Origin: Roseateles sp. DAIF2 | Lineage (GTDB): Bacteria; Pseudomonadota; Gammaproteobacteria; Burkholderiales; Burkholderiaceae_C | DNA length: 64,000 nt | Direction of reading: 5' to 3' | NCBI RefSeq assembly: GCF_015624425.1 | Contig: NZ_CP049919.1 | Span: forward strand, 2,046,001 to 2,110,000 | In this document: in pieces, positions 8,312 through 16,702 of the stretch | Position numbering within the stretch: position 1 is the first letter of the stretch | Layout: each line of letters opens with the position of its first letter | Program-made: the position numbers and the translations under genes | The notes under the pieces: model-generated | Database searches by the model: none | Seen by the model: only the letters and a program-made list of their open reading frames with translations | What the model was told of the DNA's origin: nothing

Positions 8312-9897
8312 ACGTGAAACGCTTTACCGCCCGCAGCAGCCGCGAGGCCATGGCCCTGGTGCGCCAGGCCTTCGGCGACGATGCCGTGGTGCTGTCGAAC
8401 AAGCCCTGCCGGGAAGGCGTGGAAGTGCTGGCGATGGCCCCCGAGGGCATGTCGCAGATCGAGAAGGTCGCCGCCAGCGCCCCCAAGGTCAGCGCCCCTA
8501 GCCGCGTGCAGGCCCGCCCGACCGACAACTCGCTGGGCGCCCGCGCCGCGCGCCAGTCGCCGGTGCATTTCGGCGCCGACGCGGTGCAGGACGATGTGCA
8601 GACCCTGGCGATGAGCACCCTGTCCTTCCAGGACTATGTGCGCGAGCGCATGCTCAAGCGCCGCCAGGCCGAGCTGTCCGGCCGCACCGAACCCAGCTTC
8701 GACACCCCGGCCCCTGCCGCCGAGCCCGAGCTGCCGCCCGAGGGCGTGGCCTCGCTGCAGGCCGCGCGCCGCCAGCGCGCCCAGTCCGCGCTGGAAGCGA
8801 TGGCCCCGCGCCGCGCCCCCGAACCCGAGCCGGTCGCCCCGGCGCCGCGCCGCAACCCGCCGGTGCTGCGCGACGAGATCCGCGTCAACGCGCCCGCGAT
8901 GCCCGACCTGGCCGCCGCCAGCAGCCGCCGCGAGCAGCAGGACATGATGAACGAGCTGCGCTCGATGAAGGGCCTGATCGAGGAGCGCTTCGGTGCCCTG
9001 GCCTTCATGGAGAAGCTGCAGCGCCAGCCGGCCCAGGCCAAGCTGACCCAGAAGCTGTTGGACGCCGGCTTCTCGCCCGCCCTGGTGCGCAAGCTGGCCG
9101 AGGGTCTGCCCACCGATTTCAAGAGCCAGGCCGCCGACGAGGGCAGCTGGGCCGCCAATGTGCTGGCGCGCAATCTGCAGACCGACGAGGGCCCGGCCCT
9201 GGAAGAGCAGGGCGGCGTGTTCGCGCTGATCGGCTCGACCGGCGTTGGCAAGACCACCACCACCGCCAAGATCGCCGCCGCCTTCGCGACCCGCCACGGT
9301 GCCGGCCAGCTGGGCCTGATCACGCTGGACGCCTACCGCGTCGGCGCCCACGAGCAGCTGCGCGCCTACGGCCGCATCCTCGGCGTGCCGGTGCACACCG
9401 CCCACGACCGCGCCTCGCTGGAAGACCTGCTGGAGCTGCTGGCCGGCAAAAAGATGGTGCTGATCGACACCGCCGGCATGGCCCAGCGCGACACCCGTAC
9501 CGCCGAGCTGCTGGACATGCTCTCGCACCGCAGCCTGCGCAAGATCCTGGTGCTGAACGCCGCCCAGCAGGGCGAGACCATCGAGGATGTCGCGATGGCC
9601 TGGCGCGCCCAGGACTGCATGGGCGTCGTGCTCTCCAAGATCGACGAGGCCGTCAAGCTGGCCCCGGCACTGGACACCCTGATCCGCCACAAGCTGAAGG
9701 TGCTGGGCGTGACCAACGGCCAGCGCGTGCCCGAGGACTGGCACCGCCTGTCCGCCCCGGCCCTGGTGCAGCGCGCGATGCGCAGCGCCTCGGCCCCGGC
9801 CTGGCGCGTCGATGCCAACGATGTGAACCTGATCTTCGCCGGCGGCCCCGCGCTTGCCGCCGGTGCCGCCCAGCCTTCGGCGATGGGCGCCTACTGA
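8308..9897 (+). CDS. flhF: Flagellar SRP-type GTPase FlhF
   Basis: FlhF, 529 aa, controls the number and polar placement of flagella in many bacteria. A variable basic and proline-rich B region occupies about residues 60-290. The NG GTPase domain follows, with P-loop GSTGVGKTTTT at about 309-319, DAYRVGAHEQL, and the VLIDTAGM Walker B-like motif. It overlaps flhA by four bases and is followed by its usual partner gene flhG. Confidence 0.95.
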   Translation: MNVKRFTARSSREAMALVRQAFGDDAVVLSNKPCREGVEVLAMAPEGMSQIEKVAASAPKVSAPSRVQARPTDNSLGARAARQSPVHFGADAVQDDVQTLAMSTLSFQDYVRERMLKRRQAELSGRTEPSFDTPAPAAEPELPPEGVASLQAARRQRAQSALEAMAPRRAPEPEPVAPAPRRNPPVLRDEIRVNAPAMPDLAAASSRREQQDMMNELRSMKGLIEERFGALAFMEKLQRQPAQAKLTQKLLDAGFSPALVRKLAEGLPTDFKSQAADEGSWAANVLARNLQTDEGPALEEQGGVFALIGSTGVGKTTTTAKIAAAFATRHGAGQLGLITLDAYRVGAHEQLRAYGRILGVPVHTAHDRASLEDLLELLAGKKMVLIDTAGMAQRDTRTAELLDMLSHRSLRKILVLNAAQQGETIEDVAMAWRAQDCMGVVLSKIDEAVKLAPALDTLIRHKLKVLGVTNGQRVPEDWHRLSAPALVQRAMRSASAPAWRVDANDVNLIFAGGPALAAGAAQPSAMGAY

Positions 9898-9917
9898 CAA
9901 GCCACGAGCTGCTGCAC

Positions 9918-10727
9918 ATGCGCGACCTCTACCGCCCCCAGCAAGACCAGGCCGACGGCCTGCGCCGCCTGTTCGCCGCCTCGCGCGTGCGTTTCATTCC
10001 GGTGCTGAGCAACCCGCATGTGGTGAACGGCGGGGCGCTGCTGGAGGGGCTGTGCGCCGCCTTCGCCGAGCTGGGCCTGCACACCCTGGTGGTCGATGCC
10101 GGCGAGCTCTCGCCCCAGCCCTCGGAGCTGGCGGTGGTCGATCTGTCGGCCTGCGTCGAGCGCCTGTCGCAGCAGGTCTCCTACCTGGCCGCGCGCGGCC
10201 TGCCAATGCGCCATATCAACGCCCATGGCTCGGCCGCCCAGTTCCTGGAGAAGGTCGCCGAGGCCGCACCCTTTGCCGACGTCGTGATCCTGCATGCCAG
10301 CGCCGCCGAACTGGCGCGCATGGTGGCCAGCCGCGAGGTGCGCCCGGTGCTGCTGGCCGATACCGATTCGCAGAGCGTCACCCATGCCTATGCCGGCATG
10401 AAGTGGCTCAGCCAGCGCGCCGGCCTGATGGTCTACAGCCTCCTGATGGCCTGCCCGCCGCAGCTGCGCCTGGCCGAGCGCATCGCCCAGCAGATCAGCA
10501 GCTGCGCCGACGGTTTCCTCGGCGCGGTGCTGCGCGACTGGGCCTGCCTGGACCCGCGCCAGCCCGCCAGCGCACCGATGCCCGCCGAACTGCGCCATCT
10601 GGCGCGCGAGCTGCTGATGGCCGCGCCCCCCGGGGCCGTGCTGGAAGCGGCCGCCGACACGATGCCGCTGCGCCCGATGACCCGACCCATGCTGCGCGGC
10701 CGCCCCGAGCGGGCCGCCACGGTTTGA
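9918..10727 (+). CDS. flhG: FlhG-like (MinD/ParA superfamily) protein with degenerate P-loop
   Basis: 269 aa, placed directly after flhF. The N-terminus has DQADGLRRL (residues 10-18), the DQAxxLR element that in FlhG/YlxH proteins stimulates the FlhF GTPase. The following segment aligns with the ParA fold (VLSNPHVVNGGALLEGL, then LHTLVVDAGE). The KGGVGKT Walker A lysines and glycine pattern are missing, so ATP binding is unlikely. It probably keeps the FlhF-activating role without a MinD-type ATPase cycle; that is inference. The name rests on position and the N-terminal motif. Confidence 0.75.
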   Translation: MRDLYRPQQDQADGLRRLFAASRVRFIPVLSNPHVVNGGALLEGLCAAFAELGLHTLVVDAGELSPQPSELAVVDLSACVERLSQQVSYLAARGLPMRHINAHGSAAQFLEKVAEAAPFADVVILHASAAELARMVASREVRPVLLADTDSQSVTHAYAGMKWLSQRAGLMVYSLLMACPPQLRLAERIAQQISSCADGFLGAVLRDWACLDPRQPASAPMPAELRHLARELLMAAPPGAVLEAAADTMPLRPMTRPMLRGRPERAATV

Positions 10728-10746
10728 TTTGCCGCCGGAGCCGATG

Positions 10747-11460
10747 ATGTATACCGCCAAAGGTCGCCTCGACAACTCCTCCCTGATCAAGCAGTACAGC
10801 CCGCTGGTGCGCCGACTGGCCCATCAGATGATCGCGAAGCTGCCGGCCAACGTCGAAATCGACGACCTGATCCAGGTCGGTCTGATCGGCCTGACCGACG
10901 CGCTGTCGCGCTTCGACACCGGCCAGGGCGTGCAGTTCGAGACCTTCGCGACCCAGCGCATCCGCGGCGCGATGCTCGACGAGCTGCGCGGCGGCGACTG
11001 GATGAGCCGCGGCACGCGGCGCCAGCAGCGCGAGATCGAGGCCGCGGTGCACAAGCTGGAGCAGAAGCTCGGCCGCGCCCCGCACGAGAGCGAGATCGCC
11101 GCCCAGATGGGCATCGGCCTGGCCGAATACCAGGAGCTGCTCGGCAAGGTGCGCGGCACCCAGCTGGTGCACCTGGAGGACATGAGCGGCGACGAGGGCG
11201 ACGAGGACTATCTCGACCGCCATGTCGCCGACGAGGGCAGCAACCCCTCGTCCCTGCTGCAGGACCAGCGCATGCGCGAGGCCCTGGTGGCCGCGATCAA
11301 GAACCTGCCCGAGCGCGAGCAGTACGTGATGAGCATGTACTACGAGCACGACATGAATCTCAAGGAGATCGCGGCCGTGCTGAAGGTCACCGAATCGCGC
11401 GTGTGCCAGCTGCACAGTCAGTCTATTGCAAGGCTGCGCGTTAAGCTGAGGGACTGGTAA
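10747..11460 (+). CDS. fliA: Flagellar sigma factor FliA (sigma-28)
   Basis: FliA, 237 aa, directs RNA polymerase to class III flagellar and chemotaxis promoters. Region 2 (LVRRLAHQMIAKLPANVEI, then IDDLIQVGLIGL and FETFATQRIRGAMLDELR) and region 4 (LPEREQYVMSMYYEHDMNLKE, then VLKVTESRVCQLHSQ) are complete. Of two adjacent ATGs, the second (10747) is preferred because GGAG lies 6 bp upstream and the protein then begins MYTAKG. It is held inactive by FlgM, encoded near 40.1 kb. Candidate target promoters are at motA and flgM. Confidence 0.96.
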   Translation: MYTAKGRLDNSSLIKQYSPLVRRLAHQMIAKLPANVEIDDLIQVGLIGLTDALSRFDTGQGVQFETFATQRIRGAMLDELRGGDWMSRGTRRQQREIEAAVHKLEQKLGRAPHESEIAAQMGIGLAEYQELLGKVRGTQLVHLEDMSGDEGDEDYLDRHVADEGSNPSSLLQDQRMREALVAAIKNLPEREQYVMSMYYEHDMNLKEIAAVLKVTESRVCQLHSQSIARLRVKLRDW

Positions 11461-11501
11461 GACAAGAGCCGCCCCGACTGCCTGGCGGCCGGAGGGGACT
11501 C

Positions 11502-12872
11502 ATGCTGAACTGGACCAGGCGCCCCGCGGCGGGCGCCGAAGCGGCTCTGCCATCATCATCGCCATCGCAGCCGAGCGGCGCGAACGGCCTGGAGGTGATC
11601 AAGCGCCTGTCGCGCTCGGTCTCGGGCCTGGGGCGCGACGCTGCCGAGGTGCGCGGCGTGCTGGAAGACACGCAGAAGATCGTCGAGGCCCAGGGCCAGG
11701 CGATGCAGGCGCTGTCGGGCCAGCTCGGTGAGGTGCAGCGCGCCCAGGGCCATATCTTCGATGCCACCCGGCAGACCCGCGAGGCGGTGGCGAGCGCGCG
11801 CGGCGCGCTGGCCGGCGTCGGCGCCGAGGTCGGCGGCATCGTCGCCACCCTGCGCGAGGTCTCGGCCGCGGCCGGCGAGATCACCCAGATCGCGCTGCAG
11901 ACCCGGCTGGTCGCCTTCAACGCGTCGGTCGAGGCCAAGCGCGCCGGGGAGGCCGGGCGCGGCTTCGGCGTCGTCGCCGATGCGGTCAAGGACCTGGCGG
12001 CCAAGGTCGAGGCCTCGTCCAAATCCATCATCGGCTCGATCAACGCGCTCGACGCGCGGGTCGACAACTTCAGCCGCGAGCTGGCCAGCGATGGAAGTGG
12101 CGGCGCGGGCAAGAGCGGTAGCAGCAGCATCCATGCGGCCTTCGCCGCGGTCGAGACCGATGTCGGCCTGATCTCGGCCTCGGCCGAGCAGAGCCGCGCG
12201 ACCACGGCCAGCCTGAACGAACGCGCCGCCGAGCTGGAGGGCGAGGTGCGCCAGGCGGTGGCCGGGCTGGCCAAGGCCTTTGCGGTCAGCGACAAGTTCC
12301 TGCGCCTGTCGGAGGAGCTGATCGAGCAGATCGCCGAGAGCGGCATCGAGGTCGATGATTCGCCCTACATCCGCGGCGCCCAGCAGGCCGCCTCGGAGAT
12401 CGGCGCGTTGCTGGAGCACGCGCTGCGCGAGGGCCGGATCCGGCCGGAGCAGTTGTTCGACGAGCGCTACCAGCCGCTGGCCGGCAGCAATCCGCCGCAA
12501 CACCTGACCCCCTTCAGCGAGCTGGCCGACCGCCTGTTCCCGGCGGTGCAGGAGCGCATGCTGGCCCTGAGCGACAAGGTCGTGTTCTGCATCGCGGTGG
12601 ACCGCAACGGCTATGTGCCGACCCACAACCGCAAGTACTGCCAGCCCCAACGCGCGGGCGACGTGGTCTGGAACACCGCCAACAGCCGCTATCGCCGCAT
12701 CTTCAACGACCGCACCGGCCTGGCCTCGGCGCGCAACCAGCGGCCCTTCCTGCTGCAGACCTACCGCCGCGACATGGGCGGCGGCCGCTTCGTGCTGCTG
12801 AAAGAAGCTTCGGCGCCGATCATGGTCAGCGGGCGGCATTGGGGTGGGCTGCGGCTGGCGTTCAATTTCTGA
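11502..12872 (+). CDS. Soluble methyl-accepting chemotaxis protein
   Basis: 456 aa with no membrane segment. The signalling coiled coil comes first, with its hairpin tip near residues 125-170 (EITQIALQTRLVAFNASVEAKRAG in two parts, then GRGFGVVADAVKDLA). A sensor-like domain follows at the C-terminus, including CIAVDRNGYVPTHN, RIFNDRTG, RPFLLQTYRRDMGGG and HWGGLRLAF. That motif set is common in cytoplasmic or rearranged chemoreceptors of this order. It lies 41 bp after fliA and is probably cotranscribed. The ligand is unknown. Confidence 0.88.
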   Translation: MLNWTRRPAAGAEAALPSSSPSQPSGANGLEVIKRLSRSVSGLGRDAAEVRGVLEDTQKIVEAQGQAMQALSGQLGEVQRAQGHIFDATRQTREAVASARGALAGVGAEVGGIVATLREVSAAAGEITQIALQTRLVAFNASVEAKRAGEAGRGFGVVADAVKDLAAKVEASSKSIIGSINALDARVDNFSRELASDGSGGAGKSGSSSIHAAFAAVETDVGLISASAEQSRATTASLNERAAELEGEVRQAVAGLAKAFAVSDKFLRLSEELIEQIAESGIEVDDSPYIRGAQQAASEIGALLEHALREGRIRPEQLFDERYQPLAGSNPPQHLTPFSELADRLFPAVQERMLALSDKVVFCIAVDRNGYVPTHNRKYCQPQRAGDVVWNTANSRYRRIFNDRTGLASARNQRPFLLQTYRRDMGGGRFVLLKEASAPIMVSGRHWGGLRLAFNF

Positions 12873-12902
12873 GCCGGGCCGGAGGTCTGCCGCGGACGTC
12901 AA

Positions 12903-13475
12903 TTGGCTGAAAACCCCGTGCCATCGACCTCATTCCCCACCGCCGTCCCGGAACTCCTCGCGGATGAGGCGCGCCTGCGCGCACTCACCGAGACGGACAT
13001 CCCGGGCTGGTTCGAGCGAGCCACCGATGCCGAGTCGGCCGACCTGGCCGGCGATCCGGTGCCGCGGTCGATCGACGAGGGCATCCTCTGGCTGCAGCGG
13101 CAGCGCGATCGCTTCGGCAGCGGGCGCGGCATCCGCTGGGCCATCGTTCCGGCCGGGAGCGATGTCAGCGTCGGAACGGTGAGCCTATCGTTCCCCGCGG
13201 TCGGCGGGGACGCGGCGGAACTCGGAATCGTCCTGGCCCGTCGACATTGGCGCCTAGGGCTCGGCGGCGTGGCGGTGTCCCTGGTCAGCCGGTATGCGTT
13301 CAGCGTGCTCGGCCTGACCGAGATCCATGCCGAGGTGCTCCGCCGCAATACCGCCTCGATCCGCCTGCTGGAGCGGAGCGGTTTCCTTCTGGCCGGCGTG
13401 AAGCCGCCGACGGCCGATGAGCCCGAGGAACTGCTGGCCTATGTGCTGTCGGCGCCCGCACCCGGTGAGGACTGA
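12903..13475 (+). CDS. GNAT-family N-acetyltransferase
   Basis: About 190 aa. It resembles RimJ/RimL-type GNAT enzymes: an N-terminal RLRALTETDIPGWF segment, and a central AELGIVLARRHWRLGLGGVAV stretch (acetyl-CoA binding strand and loop, given here in pieces AELGIVLARRHW and RLGLGGVAV). The C-terminal motif is AEVLRRNTASIRLLERSGF. The start is uncertain (TTG at 12903 or GTG at 12918). The substrate is not predictable. It follows the chemoreceptor by 30 bp and converges with the haloperoxidase-like gene. Confidence 0.8.
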   Translation: MAENPVPSTSFPTAVPELLADEARLRALTETDIPGWFERATDAESADLAGDPVPRSIDEGILWLQRQRDRFGSGRGIRWAIVPAGSDVSVGTVSLSFPAVGGDAAELGIVLARRHWRLGLGGVAVSLVSRYAFSVLGLTEIHAEVLRRNTASIRLLERSGFLLAGVKPPTADEPEELLAYVLSAPAPGED

Positions 13476-13519
13476 GCGTTCTCAGGTCCTCGGTGGCGCA
13501 GGGGACAAACGGTCGGCCG

Positions 13520-14722
13520 TCAGTCGATCTTCTTCATCGCGCGTTGCACCGCCAGTTCGCCCACCCGGCGGCCGAGGGCCGTGCCATGCTCGTCGGCCGT
13601 TCGCGTGTGGATGCCGGCCCAGATGCGGGCGTTTTCGATCTCGGTCGCGGCCTGCGAGAAGCTCGTGAAGTGGCGCGTCAAGGCGCCGCCGAAGGTGGCG
13701 CTGAAGGGCACGCCGTCGTTGCCGAAGAGCAGCTGCAAGGAGCGTGACCAGGCGCCCGAGCTCACCGAATGCCCGGACACATAGTCCGGGTGCGGCGGTG
13801 TGTTGATCAGCGGCTCCCACTTCGGGTCGGGGTTGACGGCGGCGGCGCGGATCGCGCTCACCGGGCGCCAGGTGCCGACCTTGCGCTTGACCTCCCAGCC
13901 GGCGATCACCGCGTCCAGCGCCGCCATATTGATGACGGCGAAGATGCGCGCGTTCTCCGGCATCGTGCTGCCCTTGGCCGCCGCCGCGGCGCGGGCCGCG
14001 GCATTCCACATCTGGCCGCCATTGAGCAGGGTGAAGATCGCCGCGGCCGTCTGGTCGGCGCTGCGCTCGGTCGAATCCCGCCGGCCCAGGCGGCGCACCT
14101 CGTCGAGCTCCTTCGCGTACTGCGCACTGTCCACCGCCAGCGGGCCGGGGGCCGTCACTTCGGTCGAGGACTTCAGGAAGAAGGGCTTGACCTCTGCCCA
14201 AAAGACCGAGGCGAAGGGCCCCATGGACGGCGGCGCCGGTTGCCAGCTGCCCGCACCGGTGGACGGGGTATAGGCGACGCGCCCGTTCCAGCCGTCGCCG
14301 CTGCGCATCGCGACGCATTGCTCGGCGACCAGCCGGCCGAACGCGCTGCCGCTGCTCTTGGCCTCGCCGTCCGGCAGCTTGGCCAGCGAGGCCTGCAGCG
14401 CGGCATCGAGCGCGGGTTTCTGCTGCGGGTAGACCGACAGCAACACCCCATGCGCCGCCGCCGCGGCGGCGGCCTCGGCGGAAGCGCCGACCGGTGCCGG
14501 CGGCATCGGGTTCATATAGGGCTGGTAGCCGCGCGTCACCGCGCTGACCGCATCGAACATCGCGACATGCGTCATCGCCAGGGTGCGCATCTCGATCTGC
14601 GGCGGGCTGGACAGGGTCAGGCCCAGGGCCGTGACGTTCCAGTCGGTGATGACATCGGCAGGCGCAGCCCCTGGCAGCAGCAGCGCACCCAGGACCAACA
14701 GCGGGGTGGTGGAAAAGCGCAT
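13520..14722 (-). CDS. Secreted vanadium-dependent haloperoxidase-like / PAP2-family protein
   Basis: 400 aa with a signal peptide (about 1-22, ending PGAAPA). The C-terminal half has the vanadate/phosphate-binding pattern: KRKVGTWRPVSAIR (from residue 278), HPDYVSGHS with SGH at 316-318, and ARIWAGIHTR with R366 and H372. These match the catalytic residues of vanadium chloro/bromoperoxidases and acid phosphatases of the PAP2 fold. It is probably periplasmic. Whether it oxidises halides or hydrolyses phosphate cannot be told from sequence. It is transcribed against the neighbouring GNAT gene. Confidence 0.85.
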   Translation of the reverse strand: MRFSTTPLLVLGALLLPGAAPADVITDWNVTALGLTLSSPPQIEMRTLAMTHVAMFDAVSAVTRGYQPYMNPMPPAPVGASAEAAAAAAAHGVLLSVYPQQKPALDAALQASLAKLPDGEAKSSGSAFGRLVAEQCVAMRSGDGWNGRVAYTPSTGAGSWQPAPPSMGPFASVFWAEVKPFFLKSSTEVTAPGPLAVDSAQYAKELDEVRRLGRRDSTERSADQTAAAIFTLLNGGQMWNAAARAAAAAKGSTMPENARIFAVINMAALDAVIAGWEVKRKVGTWRPVSAIRAAAVNPDPKWEPLINTPPHPDYVSGHSVSSGAWSRSLQLLFGNDGVPFSATFGGALTRHFTSFSQAATEIENARIWAGIHTRTADEHGTALGRRVGELAVQRAMKKID

Positions 14723-14812
14723 GGACTTCTCCTCGGCAAGCGACGACGTGAACGACTATAGGCGCCAGCCCCGTCAGGGCAACACCTAGGTCATTGCCCC
14801 TGCCATCCCGCC

Positions 14813-16702
14813 TCAGGGCGCGATGCAGGCCTTGTTCTTCCCCGTGTGCTTCGCCTCATACAGCGCCACATCGGCCCGGTCCAGCGCGGCCTCCAGCGTC
14901 TCGCCGGGGCGGTAGACCGTGACGCCGGCCGAGAAGGTGACGAACACGTCCTTGCCCTCGTGCATGAACAGGGCCTTGGAGAGCGAGCGCTGCAGCCGCG
15001 TCAGCACGGCCTGGGCCTCGTCCACCGGGGTGCGCGGCAGCATCAGCACGAACTCCTCGCCGCCGTAGCGCGCCATCATGTCGCCCGGACGCAAGAGGGC
15101 CGAGACCTGGCTGGCCAGCGACTTCAGCGCCTCGTCCCCGGCCGCATGGCCCAGGGTGTCGTTGAGCTTCTTGAAGTTGTCGATGTCCAGCAGCGCCAGT
15201 GCGAGCCGGCTGTCGTCGCGCTCCTGCTTGGCCTGCTCGATGCCGAAGGCCGCGATCAGGCCGCGCCGGTTCGCGATCTGGGTCAGCTGGTCGGTCTGCA
15301 CCTCGTCGGAGAGGCGCTTGAGCTCGCCCTCCAGATGCGACACCCGCTCGTTCAGCGCGCTGGCGCGCTCATGCTCGGTGGAGAGCCGCTGCTGGGTCTG
15401 GCGCACCAGGGCCTGCACGCTGCGGCTTTCTTCCACCATCTCGCGCACCACGCCGGTCAGACTTTCCAGCGAATCGGCCTTCTCGATCACCTCGGCATAG
15501 CGGCCGACGCTGTCCTGGAAACGGTCGGTATGGGCTCCCAGCTCGCCCAGCTCGGCCAGCATCTTGTGGATCAGCGACTTCAGCGAGTCGCGCGCCCGGC
15601 TGCGCTCCTCGCGCAGGCTGCGCTGGCGCTCGCGCGTGTTGTTCAGCAGCTCGGAGACCGAGCGCACGCCGCGCGCCGACAGGCCCAGCTCCAGGGTGTT
15701 GTTCATCGCCTCGCATTGGCCGCGCGCCCAGGAATCGTCCTCGGACAGGTCGACCAGGCTGGCGCTCAGCTCGCGGCACAGGCCGCCCAGCTCGCCGAAC
15801 AGATGCTGGCGATGGTCCAGCAGGCGGCGCGCGCGCTGGCACAGGGCCTCCATCGCCGCGGCCTGCGGGGCGTCGGCGCCGCGGCCGCGCAGCGCGGCCT
15901 GGGCCGCCTGCAGCTCGGCCAGCAGCTCGCCGGCGACGCTGTCGCCGGCCTCTTCCGGTGCGCGCAGCGCATGCTCGACCGTGCCCTCCAGGCTGGTCTC
16001 GATCGCGATCCAGTGCAGCGGTGCTTGCCCCGAGGCGCCGGCCGGCGCGGCGCTGGGCAGGGCCGCGGCGGTCTGCTCCAGATCGGCCGCGAACTCGCTT
16101 TCGCTGAAGAACTGGCTGGGCGTGCCGCCCGGCTCCTCGGCCTCGGCGCTAGCATCGAACTGGGTGTCGATGCTGGCGTCGGCCACATCGCCGTCCCAGT
16201 TCTGCAGCAGCTGGCCGAGCCGGTTCAAGAGGCGCTGCGGGTCGCTGCGGTTGCTGGACAGCACGCGCTGCAGCCCGTCTTTCTTGCGCGCGACGGTCCA
16301 TTGCCGGCCGCCGCGCTCCAGGCCACGCACCAGGCGCTCGAGCATGCCGGCCATCGCCTCGGCCTGTGCGCCCGGGCCTTCGCTGGCCTGCAGCTTCTCA
16401 AGCCGGCGCAGCGCCTCGTCCCAGCGCGACTCGCGTACCAGGCCGGCGATCTCCAGCCTTGTCTGGCCGTCACCGATGCCCAGCGCCATCAGCTTGTTGA
16501 TCAGGGTCTGGGTGCGTTCGGACAGGGCATCCGCAGCCGGCGTGGCGGCCACGGGCACCGCGCTGCCGGATTCGGCGGCATAGGCGGCGGCGTAGTTCTC
16601 GGGGGTCGGTTCCTGCTTGGACAGGGCCAGGCGGTGCAGCGCGGCCTTGGCCACCTGGGCCGGCGGCAGGCCGGCCGGGCGTGACGGGGGCGTGGCGCTC
16701 AT
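14813..16702 (-). CDS. Diguanylate cyclase (GGDEF domain)
   Basis: 629 aa. The C-terminal GGDEF domain (about 465-625) has the active-site signature GGEEF near 546-550, preceded by RPGD five residues earlier, an intact inhibitory c-di-GMP I-site. Upstream, about 300-450 is helical and coiled-coil-like. The N-terminal ~60 residues (LPPAQVAKAALHRLALSKQ and so on) form a small domain found before some Burkholderiales cyclases. There is no membrane segment. Its start overlaps the stop of the upstream REC-GGDEF-EAL gene by one base, so the two are coupled. Confidence 0.92.
   Translation of the reverse strand: MSATPPSRPAGLPPAQVAKAALHRLALSKQEPTPENYAAAYAAESGSAVPVAATPAADALSERTQTLINKLMALGIGDGQTRLEIAGLVRESRWDEALRRLEKLQASEGPGAQAEAMAGMLERLVRGLERGGRQWTVARKKDGLQRVLSSNRSDPQRLLNRLGQLLQNWDGDVADASIDTQFDASAEAEEPGGTPSQFFSESEFAADLEQTAAALPSAAPAGASGQAPLHWIAIETSLEGTVEHALRAPEEAGDSVAGELLAELQAAQAALRGRGADAPQAAAMEALCQRARRLLDHRQHLFGELGGLCRELSASLVDLSEDDSWARGQCEAMNNTLELGLSARGVRSVSELLNNTRERQRSLREERSRARDSLKSLIHKMLAELGELGAHTDRFQDSVGRYAEVIEKADSLESLTGVVREMVEESRSVQALVRQTQQRLSTEHERASALNERVSHLEGELKRLSDEVQTDQLTQIANRRGLIAAFGIEQAKQERDDSRLALALLDIDNFKKLNDTLGHAAGDEALKSLASQVSALLRPGDMMARYGGEEFVLMLPRTPVDEAQAVLTRLQRSLSKALFMHEGKDVFVTFSAGVTVYRPGETLEAALDRADVALYEAKHTGKNKACIAP

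Noticed and set aside
14846..16684. A 612-codon + strand frame antisense to the diguanylate cyclase
   Set aside because: Same low-complexity antisense pattern; the minus-strand GGDEF protein explains the region.
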